64,000 nucleotides of DNA. Origin: Halomarina rubra. GTDB taxonomy: Archaea; Halobacteriota; Halobacteria; Halobacteriales; Haloarculaceae. Numbering within the stretch: position 1 is the first letter of the stretch; each line of letters begins with the position of its first letter. The translations under genes were made by a program, and so were the position numbers. The DNA is taken from the NCBI RefSeq assembly GCF_023699475.1, contig NZ_JALXFV010000007.1:327537-391536 (forward strand). The letters run 5' to 3'. A model generated the notes under the pieces. It saw only the letters and a program-made list of their open reading frames with translations, was not told the DNA's origin and did no database searches. Positions 43,444 to 53,036 of this stretch are shown in pieces.

Positions 43444-43638
43444 ATGGGAAGTACCGATTTCATCGTGCCCGCCGGGCTCCCAGACAGCAACAGTGTCGAA
43501 CGTTTAGTGTCTGATTTCGAGGCGCTGGAAGAGGTCGCCCAAACAGACTCGACGTTCGTCATCGGCAGAACACTTGATACTTACCACCCATTTCAACAGT
43601 ATGACATCGAGTCGTTGCTTGAAGGATTGACTGACTGA
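43444..43638 (+). CDS. Hypothetical acidic protein (64 aa)
   Basis: ATG 43444 opens 64 codons: MGSTDFIVPAGLPDSNSVER, LVSDFEALEEVAQTDSTFVI, then GRTLDTYHPFQQYDIESLLE and GLTD. It is acidic, soluble and haloarchaeal in composition; I recognise no family. An in-frame ATG 54 nt earlier adds residues of unlikely type. It lies just outside the right inverted repeat, convergent with the DUF389 gene. Confidence 0.5.
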   Translation: MGSTDFIVPAGLPDSNSVERLVSDFEALEEVAQTDSTFVIGRTLDTYHPFQQYDIESLLEGLTD

Positions 43639-43741
43639 AAAAGAGTGCGACGTCACAGCACACGCACCATCCAGCAGAGGTAGGCCCCGTCGCGATGAAG
43701 ACCAGCAGTCGGTATTGTCTCGACATCCGCCTGAGCGCGCA

Positions 43742-45087
43742 CTATCCGGTAGCCACGACGTTGGCAGTTCGATCAGCATCGACGTATCGAACTTCGACGC
43801 TCACGTCACGACCGGTCTGCTGGGTGAGCCGTTGGTCGAGTTCGGTTGCGAATTCAGGAAACTCGGTTCCAGCAGGTCGGTCGATGGTCACGACCACCTG
43901 AATCGGCCCGCCAGCAGCAAACCCTGCCTCGTCGAAGGCGATTGTGGTCTCACTCGTTCCCACGGCAGTGTCCAGAAGCGATAACTCCCGGTATGGTTCC
44001 TCGTCGAGTAGCTCGGTGAGTTCGGACTCGGCTTGATCTTCGAACTGCGTCGCCTGATACGAAAGATACGTAACTCCACCCAGGAATATCGAAAGAACGA
44101 GCAGTGCAAGTACGAGTAGGCGGACTCGTTGACGGATTCGTGTTCGGACGGCCTCCAAGCGAATGTTGTCCTGTGGCCGGTAGCCGAGCGCCCAGATGAT
44201 CACGAGCGCGACGAGGTTGATCGAGAGGACGTTGACGAGCACGAGTACTCCTGCCCCGAGGCTCACCAGCGGCTGGGCCCACGCGAGGCCGAGGCCGACG
44301 GTCGCCGCCGGCGGAATGAGCACGACAGCGATCATGACGCCGACGAGTGCCGCCCCTGCTCCGGTGGTGAGGCTTATCGCACCGGCGACACCCCCGCCCC
44401 GATAGCAACGGCGAGCGAGAGAAAATCCGGGGCAAGTCGACTCTGAATCTCCGGTATGCTCGTGATAGACGTTGCAGGTGGGACGATACCGATAGCTCGG
44501 AGTGCAGCAGCGAATACGGCCGCGCTGAGGACGGCGAGAAGGAGACCGCCGACCTGAAGCGCCACCCCGCGAGCGGCGAGTTTGCGGTCGTCGACGACCG
44601 TTCCGACGGCGGTCGCCATCGCCGGGCCGATGAGCGGTGCGATGACCATAGACCCGACGACGACGGCTGCGGAGTTCTGGAGTAGACCGACCGTGGCGAC
44701 GACTGCGCTGACGACCGTCATTGCAACGTACGACCAGCGTTCCGAACGCTGCGGTGCGAGATCGATCGCTGCGGTCCGCAACTCCTCGCGAGCGATTCGA
44801 CCCGGAAGGCCGCAATCGGTCCCGTCAGTGGTCTCTCGTTCGATGCGGTCGGACAACACCGTCTGTGCGCTGAGGACGACCGTCCATGCCTCACGGGTAA
44901 TACCGACCGCTCGCAGTCGCTCGAGGGTCGGCTCAACGTCCTCCGGAGCGAGCGGAAACGAGACAACGGCTGAAATCGACTCGGACCTCGATTCTTCCGA
45001 GACGACGTAGTCGATGGCCTCGTCGTCGAGGATCTCGAAGATTGCCGATTGCTTCCCAGTCGGAACTGAAATGTGAACGAACCGCAT
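43742..45087 (-). pseudogene. DUF389 membrane protein gene with a single frameshift
   Basis: The N-terminal part reads from ATG 45087 (MRFVHISVPTGKQSAIFEIL) through NSAAVVVGSMVIAPLIGPAM to FLSLAVAIGAGV, then runs into a stop at about 44374. In the next frame the protein continues at once: VAGAISLTTGAGAALVGVMI, LVNVLSINLVALVIIWALGY, and a C-terminal domain ending at 43742. The join falls in a run of five G near 44393; one more G restores a full DUF389 protein of about 448 residues like that at 19979-21274. It is either a recent mutation or a homopolymer error. A TATA-like CTGTATAGG lies about 26 nt before the ATG. Confidence 0.85.
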
Positions 45088-45120
45088 GAGTGGTCGCTGG
45101 ACCGCCACCTATACAGTAGT

Positions 45121-45135
45121 TGTCACGATGTGACA
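45121..45135. promoter_or_regulatory. Palindrome upstream of the DUF389 promoter
   Basis: TGTCAC-GAT-GTGACA has perfect 6-bp arms. It lies just upstream of the TATA-like box (about 45110-45118, minus strand) and between the divergent DUF389 and P19-type genes, a suitable place for a regulator of either. No matching regulator can be named. Confidence 0.45.
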
Positions 45136-45321
45136 GGCGACCGTGTCGACTCTACGGCCCCCCGAGTAGTCTTTACACATGACCGGTGAACCAGGCGCAG
45201 ATGAGCAGCCTCTGGTCTGTCGCTGGGACTTCTCGCGGATGGTCGGCGGGTACCGAGACGAACGATAGAGAGTTGGAATGGAACCGGGGAGGGTATTCCT
45301 TCGGGTTGGTAAGCTTCGGTG

Positions 45322-46365
45322 ATGAATCGCCGTGATGTGCTTCGGAGTGGCTGTCTCGGGCTTGGAGTGGCACTCGCTGGGTGTCTCGGCGGGTTCGAGC
45401 AAACCTCTGCGTGGCGGGACCCACCGCTCGTCGAGAACCGACCGCAAGCAGTGTACGTTCCGGCGATCACCGAGGGGATGCGACTCGTCGACGAGACGAC
45501 TATCGGCCCCTATGGTGTGTCCCTCAGCTACTCGTACCCGCATCGGTTCTGGAACGTCGCGTCGACAGCCCGTGAGAAGGTCGTCGTGACGGCGGAAGAC
45601 GCGATTCACCTCATGGTAACCGTCTGGGACCGAGAGACGAACCACGTCATTCCGTCGAGTGGTGTCTCGCTTGAGATTCGCCAGGATGAGGCGCTCGTCT
45701 CACAGGAGGTAATCTATCCGATGCTCTCCCAACAGATGGGCTTTCACTACGGTGCGAACTTCGAACTCGAGGGAGAGGGGATGTACGAAGCGCGGGTTAG
45801 CGTCGGGGGGCTCTCGACGACACAGACTGGCGAGTTCGAGGGGCGATTCGATGAGCCTCTGTCTGTCGAAGTACCGTTTGGATTCGATACGGATCGATTG
45901 TACGAACTCTCGAACCGCAGACTCGGTGAGCGGAAGGGTCGTCGCGATGCCATCGCCCCAATGGACATGGGTATTCCGACCGGGAAGATACCGGACGCCA
46001 CGACCGGAACACTCCTCGGGACAGGGACCAGTGGTGATGCTCAGTTCGCCGCTCGGCTGATTTCCGATGAACCGCGATTCGGAGACGACCCCTACCTCGC
46101 AGTAATCGCGTGTACGCCGTACAATCGGACAGTTCTCCCAATGATGCACCTAGAGGCGTCGATCACCACACCAGACGGTCAGCAGACGGTCCCGCTTCAG
46201 GAGACCTTGGATCCCGACATCGGGTATCACTACGGAACTGGTCTATCAGGAGACGCTTCCATCGACCGCGTGGAACTCACGACGGTGCTTCCCCCGCAAG
46301 TTGCTCGCCACGACGGGTACGAGACGGCATTCTTCGAGATGCCGCCGGTCGTCATCGACGAATAA
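45322..46365 (+). CDS. P19/DUF7350-type periplasmic metal-binding lipoprotein
   Basis: A 347-residue exported protein. The Tat/lipoprotein leader MNRRDVLRSGCLGLGVALAG ends in a lipobox-like ALAGC, so it is anchored outside. Two similar beta domains follow. The first has MGFHYGANFELEGEGMYEA, the second PMMHLEASI and DIGYHYGTGLSGD; the GxHYG repeats with Met/His neighbours resemble P19/Tp34 iron- or copper-binding proteins, annotated in haloarchaea as iron transport proteins. ATG 45322 is used; a GTG immediately before it is in frame. The convergent neighbour is a polytopic membrane protein that could be its partner. Confidence 0.72.
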   Translation: MNRRDVLRSGCLGLGVALAGCLGGFEQTSAWRDPPLVENRPQAVYVPAITEGMRLVDETTIGPYGVSLSYSYPHRFWNVASTAREKVVVTAEDAIHLMVTVWDRETNHVIPSSGVSLEIRQDEALVSQEVIYPMLSQQMGFHYGANFELEGEGMYEARVSVGGLSTTQTGEFEGRFDEPLSVEVPFGFDTDRLYELSNRRLGERKGRRDAIAPMDMGIPTGKIPDATTGTLLGTGTSGDAQFAARLISDEPRFGDDPYLAVIACTPYNRTVLPMMHLEASITTPDGQQTVPLQETLDPDIGYHYGTGLSGDASIDRVELTTVLPPQVARHDGYETAFFEMPPVVIDE

Positions 46366-46393
46366 CTAATCGACGATTGTGGGACGAACAGGT

Positions 46394-47809
46394 CTACAAG
46401 AATGCTGGTGACGTCGTCGGGAGCGAGATGAGCCAGAGACTGATGACGGTGTACCCAATCATGACGACGATGAACGGATACTGACTGCGAATCGCGACGA
46501 GTCGTGAGGCGAACGTTTCGTAGGCGATTGCGTGGGCCAGCCAAATCGCCAGTAGATGGCCGACGAGGACGAACACGATGTTGAGCCCCTCGAACCACCC
46601 AGGGAGAGTCAAGACGACGGGATTCGCAGGTGGCGTGAACGGACTGGTAACGACCTCCAAGAGAGAAGGAAACAGTGAGACGAGGAACCCGAAGTAATGA
46701 GCAAGGTGATAGCCCGCTGCAATCGCGAGCAACGGCGGGGCGAACCGACGGGCCAGCGACCGACTCGTGAGATACGTCTCGACGAGCGCACGGGACTGCC
46801 TCGCCGCGACCAGGTACGCACCAACGAAAGCTACGTAGCCACCGACGAAAATCGTCAGATACACCGCGAGCGGTGGGAGGCCGACACCGACGATCGTCTC
46901 GACTAGACGGGCCCCCTGTGTCGTCGTGACGAACCCAGTAAACGTCAACTCCCAGACCAGAGCAATCAGAAACGCGATGTCGTCAAGTCCGTCGACCAGC
47001 CGACTCGTCGGCAACCCGAATCCGGGGGGCCGGAGTGCGAGTCCACGTTCGGTTCGCTGGAGCGGGGCGACTGAACCGTAGTACCGGAACGTGACCGACA
47101 CAGGGTCGGCCTTCGAGAACCAGTCGTCGGAGCCGAAGACCACACCACCGGCCACAGTCACCACAGAGTACGCGAGTATACCACCTGCGAGCAGTGCCGG
47201 ACGGTCGTTGATCGCCGTCGTCGTTTCGAACCAGACCAGTCCCAAGAAACCAACAACGGCAGGCCACTTACCGATTCGTGCCGGATAGTGACGACCGTGT
47301 GATGGAAGCATCTCGCAGATGGTTCGCCACGGGTTGAGTATTGGCCACGGGTTACCAACCGTGTAGGCGACGATCGTCAGGCCAGCTCTCGCTCCGGCGA
47401 ACACGAGGATGACGGCTCCGCTGACAGTTGGGATTTGAGGTCCCATCAATCCACTGACGACGATATAACAGAGCGTACCGACGCCGAGGAGGCGAGCACC
47501 GAGAACCGTTCCAGTCCGAACGACCGACCGGAGGGTAATGTCGTAGGTTCGTTCGTGAAGATAGGTGATGTACTGACGGTCCGTCACGAAGCTAGCCAGC
47601 ATCGCTGACGCACCGATGGCAGCACCCCCCGTCCCGAGATACAACCATCGAGGGACACTCAAGTTGTCACGGTTCGCCGCGTTGTTGAGACTCACCGCGG
47701 CATTGCTCGCGGCGACCGTGTCGAACGAGAGGAGCACGGCGATACCAACAACCCAGAGAACCGCAAACCGCCGACAGAGCTTCACTGTCGGCCATTCGTG
47801 ATCAGTCAT
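46394..47809 (-). CDS. Polytopic membrane protein of unknown function (471 aa)
   Basis: About ten to eleven hydrophobic helices spread over the whole length, for example FAVLWVVGIAVLLSFDTVAA, GAVILVFAGARAGLTIVAYT, PPLAVYLTIFVGGYVAFVGA and FIVVMIGYTVISLWLISLP. A conserved-looking loop has GNPWPILNPWRTICEMLPSH, and another helix has AGYHLAHYFGFLVSLF with two His. I know no named family, though similar proteins are annotated only as membrane proteins in haloarchaea. The His/Trp-rich loops and the neighbouring P19-type lipoprotein suggest metal or heme handling; that is an inference. Confidence 0.65.
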   Translation of the reverse strand: MTDHEWPTVKLCRRFAVLWVVGIAVLLSFDTVAASNAAVSLNNAANRDNLSVPRWLYLGTGGAAIGASAMLASFVTDRQYITYLHERTYDITLRSVVRTGTVLGARLLGVGTLCYIVVSGLMGPQIPTVSGAVILVFAGARAGLTIVAYTVGNPWPILNPWRTICEMLPSHGRHYPARIGKWPAVVGFLGLVWFETTTAINDRPALLAGGILAYSVVTVAGGVVFGSDDWFSKADPVSVTFRYYGSVAPLQRTERGLALRPPGFGLPTSRLVDGLDDIAFLIALVWELTFTGFVTTTQGARLVETIVGVGLPPLAVYLTIFVGGYVAFVGAYLVAARQSRALVETYLTSRSLARRFAPPLLAIAAGYHLAHYFGFLVSLFPSLLEVVTSPFTPPANPVVLTLPGWFEGLNIVFVLVGHLLAIWLAHAIAYETFASRLVAIRSQYPFIVVMIGYTVISLWLISLPTTSPAFL

Positions 47810-47961
47810 GTATTTGACTCGCCTTGAGGATGGTTTGCCTCATGCGTGGCTCCACGTTGTGTGCATACTGAGTATCGAGAAGTGTTCTGACGGGACGATG
47901 CTCACGCTCATCACTCTGCTGCACGCCGACGGATGGGCGAATTCGCTCACTGCTCACTCCC

Positions 47962-48951
47962 CTACCGATGGACCTCCAGTATCTCCTGATATCGGTCGCG
48001 GATGGTGACCTCACTCACGGTACTCGCTTCGCTCACTGCCGCCTGAGTCGTGTCCGTATTCGTCAGCCGAGCTGCAGCGTACAGCGCACCCGCCGCAATG
48101 GAGAGTGGACTTCGGCCGCTGTGGACGTTGTGCTCGACAGCACTCTCAATGAGCTCACGTGCCACGTACTCGACCTCCTCGTCGAACTCGAGTTTCGAGC
48201 GGAACCGTGTGACGTAGGTTTCAGGGTCGGCAAGTTGTACACCGAGTCCGAGTTCGCGAGCCACGTAGCGATAGGCACGTTGAATCCGAAGTCGCTCCAC
48301 ACGGCTGACCGTGGCGATCTCGTCGAGGCTTCGCGGGGCGTCTGTATTCCGGGCAGCTGCATACAGACAGCCGGATGCGACACTTTCGATACATCGGCCT
48401 GGGAGAAGACCTTCCGTAATCGCGCTTCGATAGAGCCGGGCAGCGAGTTCGCGAGTCATCTGGGGAAGCCCGAGTGCACTCGCCATACGGTCGATTTCAC
48501 CGAATGCTTGTTTGAGATTTCGGTCTTGGGAGTCGCGTGAACGGAATCGTTCGTCCCAGGTACGGAGCCGTTTCATCTTCGCCCGCTGGTTCGGTTCTAG
48601 CGCCTGGCCGTACGCGTCTTTGTTCTGCCACCCGATTTTCGTCGAAAGCCCTCTGTCGTGTTGGAGTTCGGTGATTGGAGCGCCGGTTCGCTCTCGATTG
48701 GTTTCAGGGTCTCCCTCGTGGTTGCGCCATTCTGGCCCGTGGTCGAGTTGTCCGGCCTCGATTACAAGCCCACACTCTCGACACGCCCGGTCGGCGTGCT
48801 GGTTGTCATCAACGATTCGACCGCCACACTCCGGGCACGTAGCTTGCTGTGTCCGGGATACATCACCCCGCGAACGACCAGTGTCCGTACTGACGTCTGC
48901 TGTGGAAGCTACTCGACGACTTCGGCGTGAGAGGGTGTTGTTCGATGTCAT
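47962..48951 (-). CDS. tfb: Transcription initiation factor IIB (TFB)
   Basis: A 329-residue TFB, one of the several paralogues usual in haloarchaea. The N-terminal zinc ribbon has Cys39, Cys42, Cys57 and Cys60 (CPECGG, CRECG). The B-reader/finger region follows (GAPITELQHDRGLSTKIGWQ). Two cyclin repeats occupy about 130-225 (FGEIDRMASALGLPQMTREL) and 230-325 (VARELGLGVQLADPETYVTR, GRSPLSIAAGALYAAARL). It recruits RNA polymerase to TATA/TBP. ATG 48951 is chosen; an ATG 42 nt earlier is less likely. It stands alone; a relic of another TFB is at 15271-15420. Confidence 0.93.
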   Translation of the reverse strand: MTSNNTLSRRSRRVASTADVSTDTGRSRGDVSRTQQATCPECGGRIVDDNQHADRACRECGLVIEAGQLDHGPEWRNHEGDPETNRERTGAPITELQHDRGLSTKIGWQNKDAYGQALEPNQRAKMKRLRTWDERFRSRDSQDRNLKQAFGEIDRMASALGLPQMTRELAARLYRSAITEGLLPGRCIESVASGCLYAAARNTDAPRSLDEIATVSRVERLRIQRAYRYVARELGLGVQLADPETYVTRFRSKLEFDEEVEYVARELIESAVEHNVHSGRSPLSIAAGALYAAARLTNTDTTQAAVSEASTVSEVTIRDRYQEILEVHR

Positions 48952-49238
48952 GGCCAGCACTGACGTTGTATACTCTGCGTCCACCCCGTTCATGGCTCTG
49001 TACCCGATTCCCAGAGGGCGGGAATCGTCCCCACGCTCTGTATCAATGAGCCGGGTATCTACACGGATAGCCCAAGATGCGCTACAGGGCGGTGATTACG
49101 ACGGGCCATCGGTTCGAGCAGTAGCTGCTGGTCCATCAGACCAGCGAACGAGCGTTGTCTGAGTCAGTCCCCTGTGAAGACTACTCCGCTACAGAGATGC
49201 ATGGAAAATATCTGCGGCGTCCGTCGGGCACGGGAAAC

Positions 49239-49544
49239 TCACGTGACGACACCGTACACCATCAGAAACGTGAAGTAGAGAATCACCAGCGCAAACAGTG
49301 CCTTCAGTCTGAACAGACTCAGTGTCTCATCTTCGGCAGCACGGGCTTGCTCGTACGCTGCTTGTTCATCCGCATCGAGTCGGTCCTCGTGAGCCACCCC
49401 GCGATGTAACACCAGCTGTTGTTCGGTCGGGAACGGATAGTCACAGTACTGACAGCGAGCGAAAGGCGTCTCTCCCGCTCGTATTTCGAACTCAGTCTCG
49501 AGCGGAGCCATCGACCCTCGGCCACCAGTACGGTGTTCGCTCAT
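49239..49544 (-). CDS. DUF7410-type small protein: zinc-finger-like domain plus one TM helix
   Basis: A 101-residue protein. FARCQYCDYPFPTEQQLVLH followed by RGVAHEDRL is a C2H2-like finger (Cys-x2-Cys, His-x4-His). A helical linker (ADEQAAYEQARAAEDETLSL) and a C-terminal membrane helix (ALFALVILYFTFLMVYGVVT) follow, so the finger faces the cytoplasm or the outside depending on topology. DUF7410 proteins are commonly found beside haloarchaeal terminal oxidase or copper genes; the function is unknown. ATG 49544 is preferred to the TTG just upstream. It precedes the DoxX-like gene region but in reverse orientation order, with no overlap. Confidence 0.7.
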   Translation of the reverse strand: MSEHRTGGRGSMAPLETEFEIRAGETPFARCQYCDYPFPTEQQLVLHRGVAHEDRLDADEQAAYEQARAAEDETLSLFRLKALFALVILYFTFLMVYGVVT

Positions 49545-49649
49545 CAAACGCGCTTCGCGAGGCAGTCATCAATACTTTTCGAGAGCGAGACCGCCCTGTG
49601 TGGACCAGCGCCGAACACCTCTAGCGCGTAATGGGGATTGTCGACCGTG

Positions 49650-50744
49650 CTACGTCGATGTTTCCTCCGCCGCTCGCTGCTGTCGCTTCATCTCCATCGT
49701 TTGGAGCCGAGTATCGAGAGCGAACGGGCCAGCTCCGGTGACCAGTAGAACGGAGACGAGTCCGAACAGCGAGATATGAGCCAAGACCGGATCGTTGGGC
49801 AATCCGAACAGCGTCAGCGTGAACATGATGAACGCAACCCCAGCAGACGCTCGGGTGAAGACACCGACGAAGAGTGCTGCCCCAACTGCCATTTCGACGA
49901 GTCCAGCACCCACTACCCACAGTTCTGGAGAGACAGGGACGACCGCTGTCAAATCGTACTGTGCAACGACCGCGAGTGCATCGCCGGGGTTCATCAGCTT
50001 TTGCGTGAACCCGAGGTAGAAGAACGTGAACCCCAGTCCGACCCGGAGTATCGTCGGAACGAACTGCGTGTACGACTCGATTCTCGTGGCAAAGGGTACC
50101 GAAACCTGTCTGTATATCGGATCGAATCGGCCATAGAGCGTTCCGTCGCTGGCTGCGATGCGGGCGAGGACGTGGTCAGCACTCGGTCGGCCCCCACCAA
50201 GGAGGATTATCGCGATGAACCCAGGGACGTACTCTGCGGCGAGGAGGAGTTCGGGACGGAATGCGAGGCCAACGAGGTACCCTGCCAGTCCAACACCAGC
50301 GGTAAACCGGGTCGCCAGTCCGAAGAGGAGCAGAAAGCCGACAGCGACCTCGAACAGTCGAGTCGGGGCAGGCACGAGTGGGCTAAAGTAGTACCCAGCG
50401 AACCCCGCTCCGACGAGTGGAAGACCGATACTCAATCGAAGCAACCACGGGAGGAGATCTTCGTACTCCGAGAGCGTCGCTCTCAGGAGGGCGATATCAG
50501 AAGCGATAGGCCGATACCGAAGGTAGAGACCAATCCCGACGATTACGACGAGAGTGCCAACGCCGAGGACAGCGACGTTAGTGGGATTCGAGGCAGTTTC
50601 TGAGAGGAACCGAATCGCATCGACCGGATCTCCTCCGTCGCTCACGTACTTGACGTGGGCGGCGACGGGCGACGTGGTGGCCACCAACCCACATAGCGTC
50701 AGTACGAACGCGGCGACGAGTCTACTCAGGGGCAGTTCGTCCAT
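49650..50744 (-). CDS. DoxX-family membrane protein
   Basis: A 364-residue protein from ATG 50744. A signal-like helix (LVAAFVLTLCGLVATTSPVA) is followed by an exported AHVKYVSD segment, then two four-helix DoxX-type units: LLRLSIGLPLVGAGFAGYYF with FEVAVGFLLLFGLATRFTAG, and TILRVGLGFTFFYLGFTQKL with VEMAVGAALFVGVFTRASAG. DoxX proteins are linked to quinone-dependent thiosulfate oxidation or to membrane redox stress complexes; the reaction here is not known. The C-terminal tail is short and basic. Upstream and divergent is the cyclodeaminase-like gene. Confidence 0.8.
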   Translation of the reverse strand: MDELPLSRLVAAFVLTLCGLVATTSPVAAHVKYVSDGGDPVDAIRFLSETASNPTNVAVLGVGTLVVIVGIGLYLRYRPIASDIALLRATLSEYEDLLPWLLRLSIGLPLVGAGFAGYYFSPLVPAPTRLFEVAVGFLLLFGLATRFTAGVGLAGYLVGLAFRPELLLAAEYVPGFIAIILLGGGRPSADHVLARIAASDGTLYGRFDPIYRQVSVPFATRIESYTQFVPTILRVGLGFTFFYLGFTQKLMNPGDALAVVAQYDLTAVVPVSPELWVVGAGLVEMAVGAALFVGVFTRASAGVAFIMFTLTLFGLPNDPVLAHISLFGLVSVLLVTGAGPFALDTRLQTMEMKRQQRAAEETST

Positions 50745-50862
50745 ACTCGAAGGTACGTCCCTCGAAGGGAGATATCGTCGCTTGATTCTCAGTTGGCGGG
50801 AATCGGGATTCCTGATTACCCATGGAGAACACACACGTAGACTCAGAGTTAACCCCACAGGG

Positions 50863-51450
50863 ATGGAATACAACCACCAAACCCTCGACGAATTTCTCTC
50901 CGGGATTGCCTCACCGCGTGTCACTCCTGCCGGTGGTTCCGCGGCCGCGGTCGTCGGTGCAGTCGGAACGTCACTGTGCGAGATGGCGTGCATCCATACC
51001 ATTGGGAAAGAGGGGTACGAGGACGTCGAGCCCCAACTCTCCGAGATCCAGACGAATCTACAGCACCAGCGACGGGCGCTGATGGGTCTGGCAGGGGCAG
51101 ACGCTGAGGCGGTTTCTGAACTACTCAGTGCCTCAGAAGAAACATCGAGAGAGATAGCCGCGATGAAGGCAGTTGGCGTCCCGATAACGATCGCCAAGGC
51201 CTGTTCGACCGTACTCGATGATGCAGTCGTCGTTACCGCGACAGCGAACGAGAATGCGGTTCCGGACGCTGGTACCGGTTCGTACTTCGTTCATTCGACG
51301 CTCGAATCCTCGTTGTTCACCGCTCGAACGAATCTCCAGTCGATAGAAGAAACACCGACCGTCCGCAAGATGCAGAACCAGACAGCAGCTATCGAACGTG
51401 CTGCAGAGGCGGCCTTTGGGGAAATTATCGAGAACATCCAACCGAGGTAG
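50863..51450 (+). CDS. Cyclodeaminase/cyclohydrolase-like protein (FTCD C-terminal domain family)
   Basis: A 195-residue all-helical protein. TLDEFLSGIASPRVTPAGGS then AAAVVGAVGTSLCEMACIHT is the family start (the S-x-x-P-x-P-G-G-G/S-S loop that binds folate). LMGLAGADAEAVSELLSAS, VGVPITIAKACSTVLDDAVV and VHSTLESSLFTARTNLQSI match formiminotetrahydrofolate cyclodeaminase and methenyl-THF cyclohydrolase enzymes. In haloarchaea it would act in one-carbon folate interconversion. ATG 50863 is at the conserved start; longer in-frame starts overlap the divergent DoxX gene. Confidence 0.82.
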   Translation: MEYNHQTLDEFLSGIASPRVTPAGGSAAAVVGAVGTSLCEMACIHTIGKEGYEDVEPQLSEIQTNLQHQRRALMGLAGADAEAVSELLSASEETSREIAAMKAVGVPITIAKACSTVLDDAVVVTATANENAVPDAGTGSYFVHSTLESSLFTARTNLQSIEETPTVRKMQNQTAAIERAAEAAFGEIIENIQPR

Positions 51451-51568
51451 CTGAAGATAGGTGTGAAGCCCCGACTCTCAAAGAACGACCATCGAGGGCA
51501 AGCAGGGTGGGGACATTCAGCTCATACCAAGTCGTGATGCATATCCTGCGGAGGACCGTTGGCCAGGT

Positions 51569-52090
51569 ATGGGGGTGCTAGAATCGGCGAATGACCGTCC
51601 AACGACCGTCGAGGTCATCTTCTCGACTGGACGAACGCTCAGCCTCCTCGCTGTCCTTGTGGGTTTGGCGTGGGGGACAGGACAACCGTTCGTGTTTCCG
51701 AGTCTGGGACCGTCTGCGTACGCACTCGCCATAACGCCTTCAGCAGCGACGAGCCAGTGGCAGCGGACGATCGGTGGCCACTTCTTCGGTGTTCTCTCTG
51801 GGATGGTCGCCTACCACGCACTTGCGCCAGGACTGACTATCGTCAGTACGCCATCCGCATTTTCTCCGGGGGGATTCCGCCTCGTCCTTTCTGGGTTCGT
51901 GGCCGTCGGGCTCACGACAATCGCGATGCTCAGAACCGATTATCGCCACGCTCCAGCGTGTGCAACGACGCTGATAATCAGTCTTGGATTACTGACGACG
52001 GTCGTAGATGCAGCGATCATCATGGTCTCGGTCTGTCTACTCGTACTGGTCGACTCCCTGTTGCCAGCTGGTGGGGTAGCTGGACGATAG
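51569..52090 (+). CDS. HPP-family membrane protein with altered motif
   Basis: A 173-residue protein with about five helices, colinear with the HPP protein at 19373-19888: QPFVFPSLGPSAYALAITPS, FFGVLSGMVAYHALAPGLTI and the motif block RTDYRHAPACATTLIISLGL. The name-giving His-Pro-Pro is His-Ala-Pro here, the only clear departure. Nitrite transport is known for some relatives elsewhere; for this protein it is only inferred. It lies between the cyclodeaminase-like and HTH genes, all rightward with gaps of 120-220 nt. Confidence 0.78.
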   Translation: MGVLESANDRPTTVEVIFSTGRTLSLLAVLVGLAWGTGQPFVFPSLGPSAYALAITPSAATSQWQRTIGGHFFGVLSGMVAYHALAPGLTIVSTPSAFSPGGFRLVLSGFVAVGLTTIAMLRTDYRHAPACATTLIISLGLLTTVVDAAIIMVSVCLLVLVDSLLPAGGVAGR

Positions 52091-52310
52091 TGACTCTCTT
52101 AGGGGTCAAACACGGAGAATCCCGTCTGAGTTCTCGGTAACTATCTTGTTCCACGATTATTCATTGACACAACATCGATAGAAACGGCTCGTGACCGGTA
52201 GTGTGTTTTTTTGCACCCAGAAGCATCTGACTCGGTTCCTGTCGGCTGTGGTTGAGCCCACCTCGTGTCGTATCAGTCAGGACTTACATGGGTGGCCCGA
52301 ACCTCCAGTG

Positions 52311-52940
52311 ATGGCCACAGGGGTTCACGTAGAGATGGTCGTCGAAGGCACCGACGTGTGTCCAGTCACCTCCATCAGCGAGGACTGTGAGGTCGAATCG
52401 ATCCGTACAGCAGGTGGCGACGATGGTGTCATCGGCGAACTGACCGTCGATCGCACCGTTCAGAACGAACTCGAGTCGCCCGATACCGATGTCGTGTTCG
52501 CTGACGGCACTCAGGAGGTGCACCGATTTACCACCGACTCTGCCGACTGTCCGTGCGGACGGATTCCCGACCACGGCTGTCTCGTGCGAAACCTTCGTGC
52601 GGAATCAGGTGCACTTCACCTCTCGTTCATCGCGGCAGATACTCCAACGGTTCGTGACATCGTCACCGACGTCAAATCGCGCGCTGAGTCGGTACGAATC
52701 CGTCGGCTCACTCGCTCCGAACCGGATGAGGAAGAGAGGCTGCTGTTCGTCAATCGGGACACCTTCACCGACCGCCAGTACGAAACACTCGAAACGGCCC
52801 ACGAGATGGGATACTTCGAGACCCCCAGGCGTTCGAGCAGAAACGACGTCGCAGACGAACTCGACAACACTGGTGCGACGTTCACCGAACACCTGGCTCG
52901 TGCTCAGCGCAAACTGCTGGATCAGATCCTTTCGGTGTAG
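52311..52940 (+). CDS. HTH_10 (Bat-type) transcriptional regulator
   Basis: A 209-residue regulator from ATG 52311 (MATGVHVEMVVEGTDVCPVT). The N-terminal 135 residues are an alpha/beta sensor-like region with three Cys near CPCGRIPDHGC that could bind a metal or sense redox state. The C-terminus has FTDRQYETLETAHEMGYFET, then RNDVADELDNTGATFTEHLA and RAQRKLLDQIL, the HTH_10 DNA-binding domain. A second such protein is at 1293-1991. The longer frame starting at 52191 has an unlikely first 40 residues. It is next to a truncated hemoglobin, which it may regulate. Confidence 0.82.
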   Translation: MATGVHVEMVVEGTDVCPVTSISEDCEVESIRTAGGDDGVIGELTVDRTVQNELESPDTDVVFADGTQEVHRFTTDSADCPCGRIPDHGCLVRNLRAESGALHLSFIAADTPTVRDIVTDVKSRAESVRIRRLTRSEPDEEERLLFVNRDTFTDRQYETLETAHEMGYFETPRRSSRNDVADELDNTGATFTEHLARAQRKLLDQILSV

Positions 52941-53036
52941 ACCGACTGCGCAGAACGGCCGGAATATCTCGATTGGTACATAAAGCCCCTACGACGGTAG
53001 CAAGAGGCGTTTTCGGATGAGAGACCGGACGTTCAG

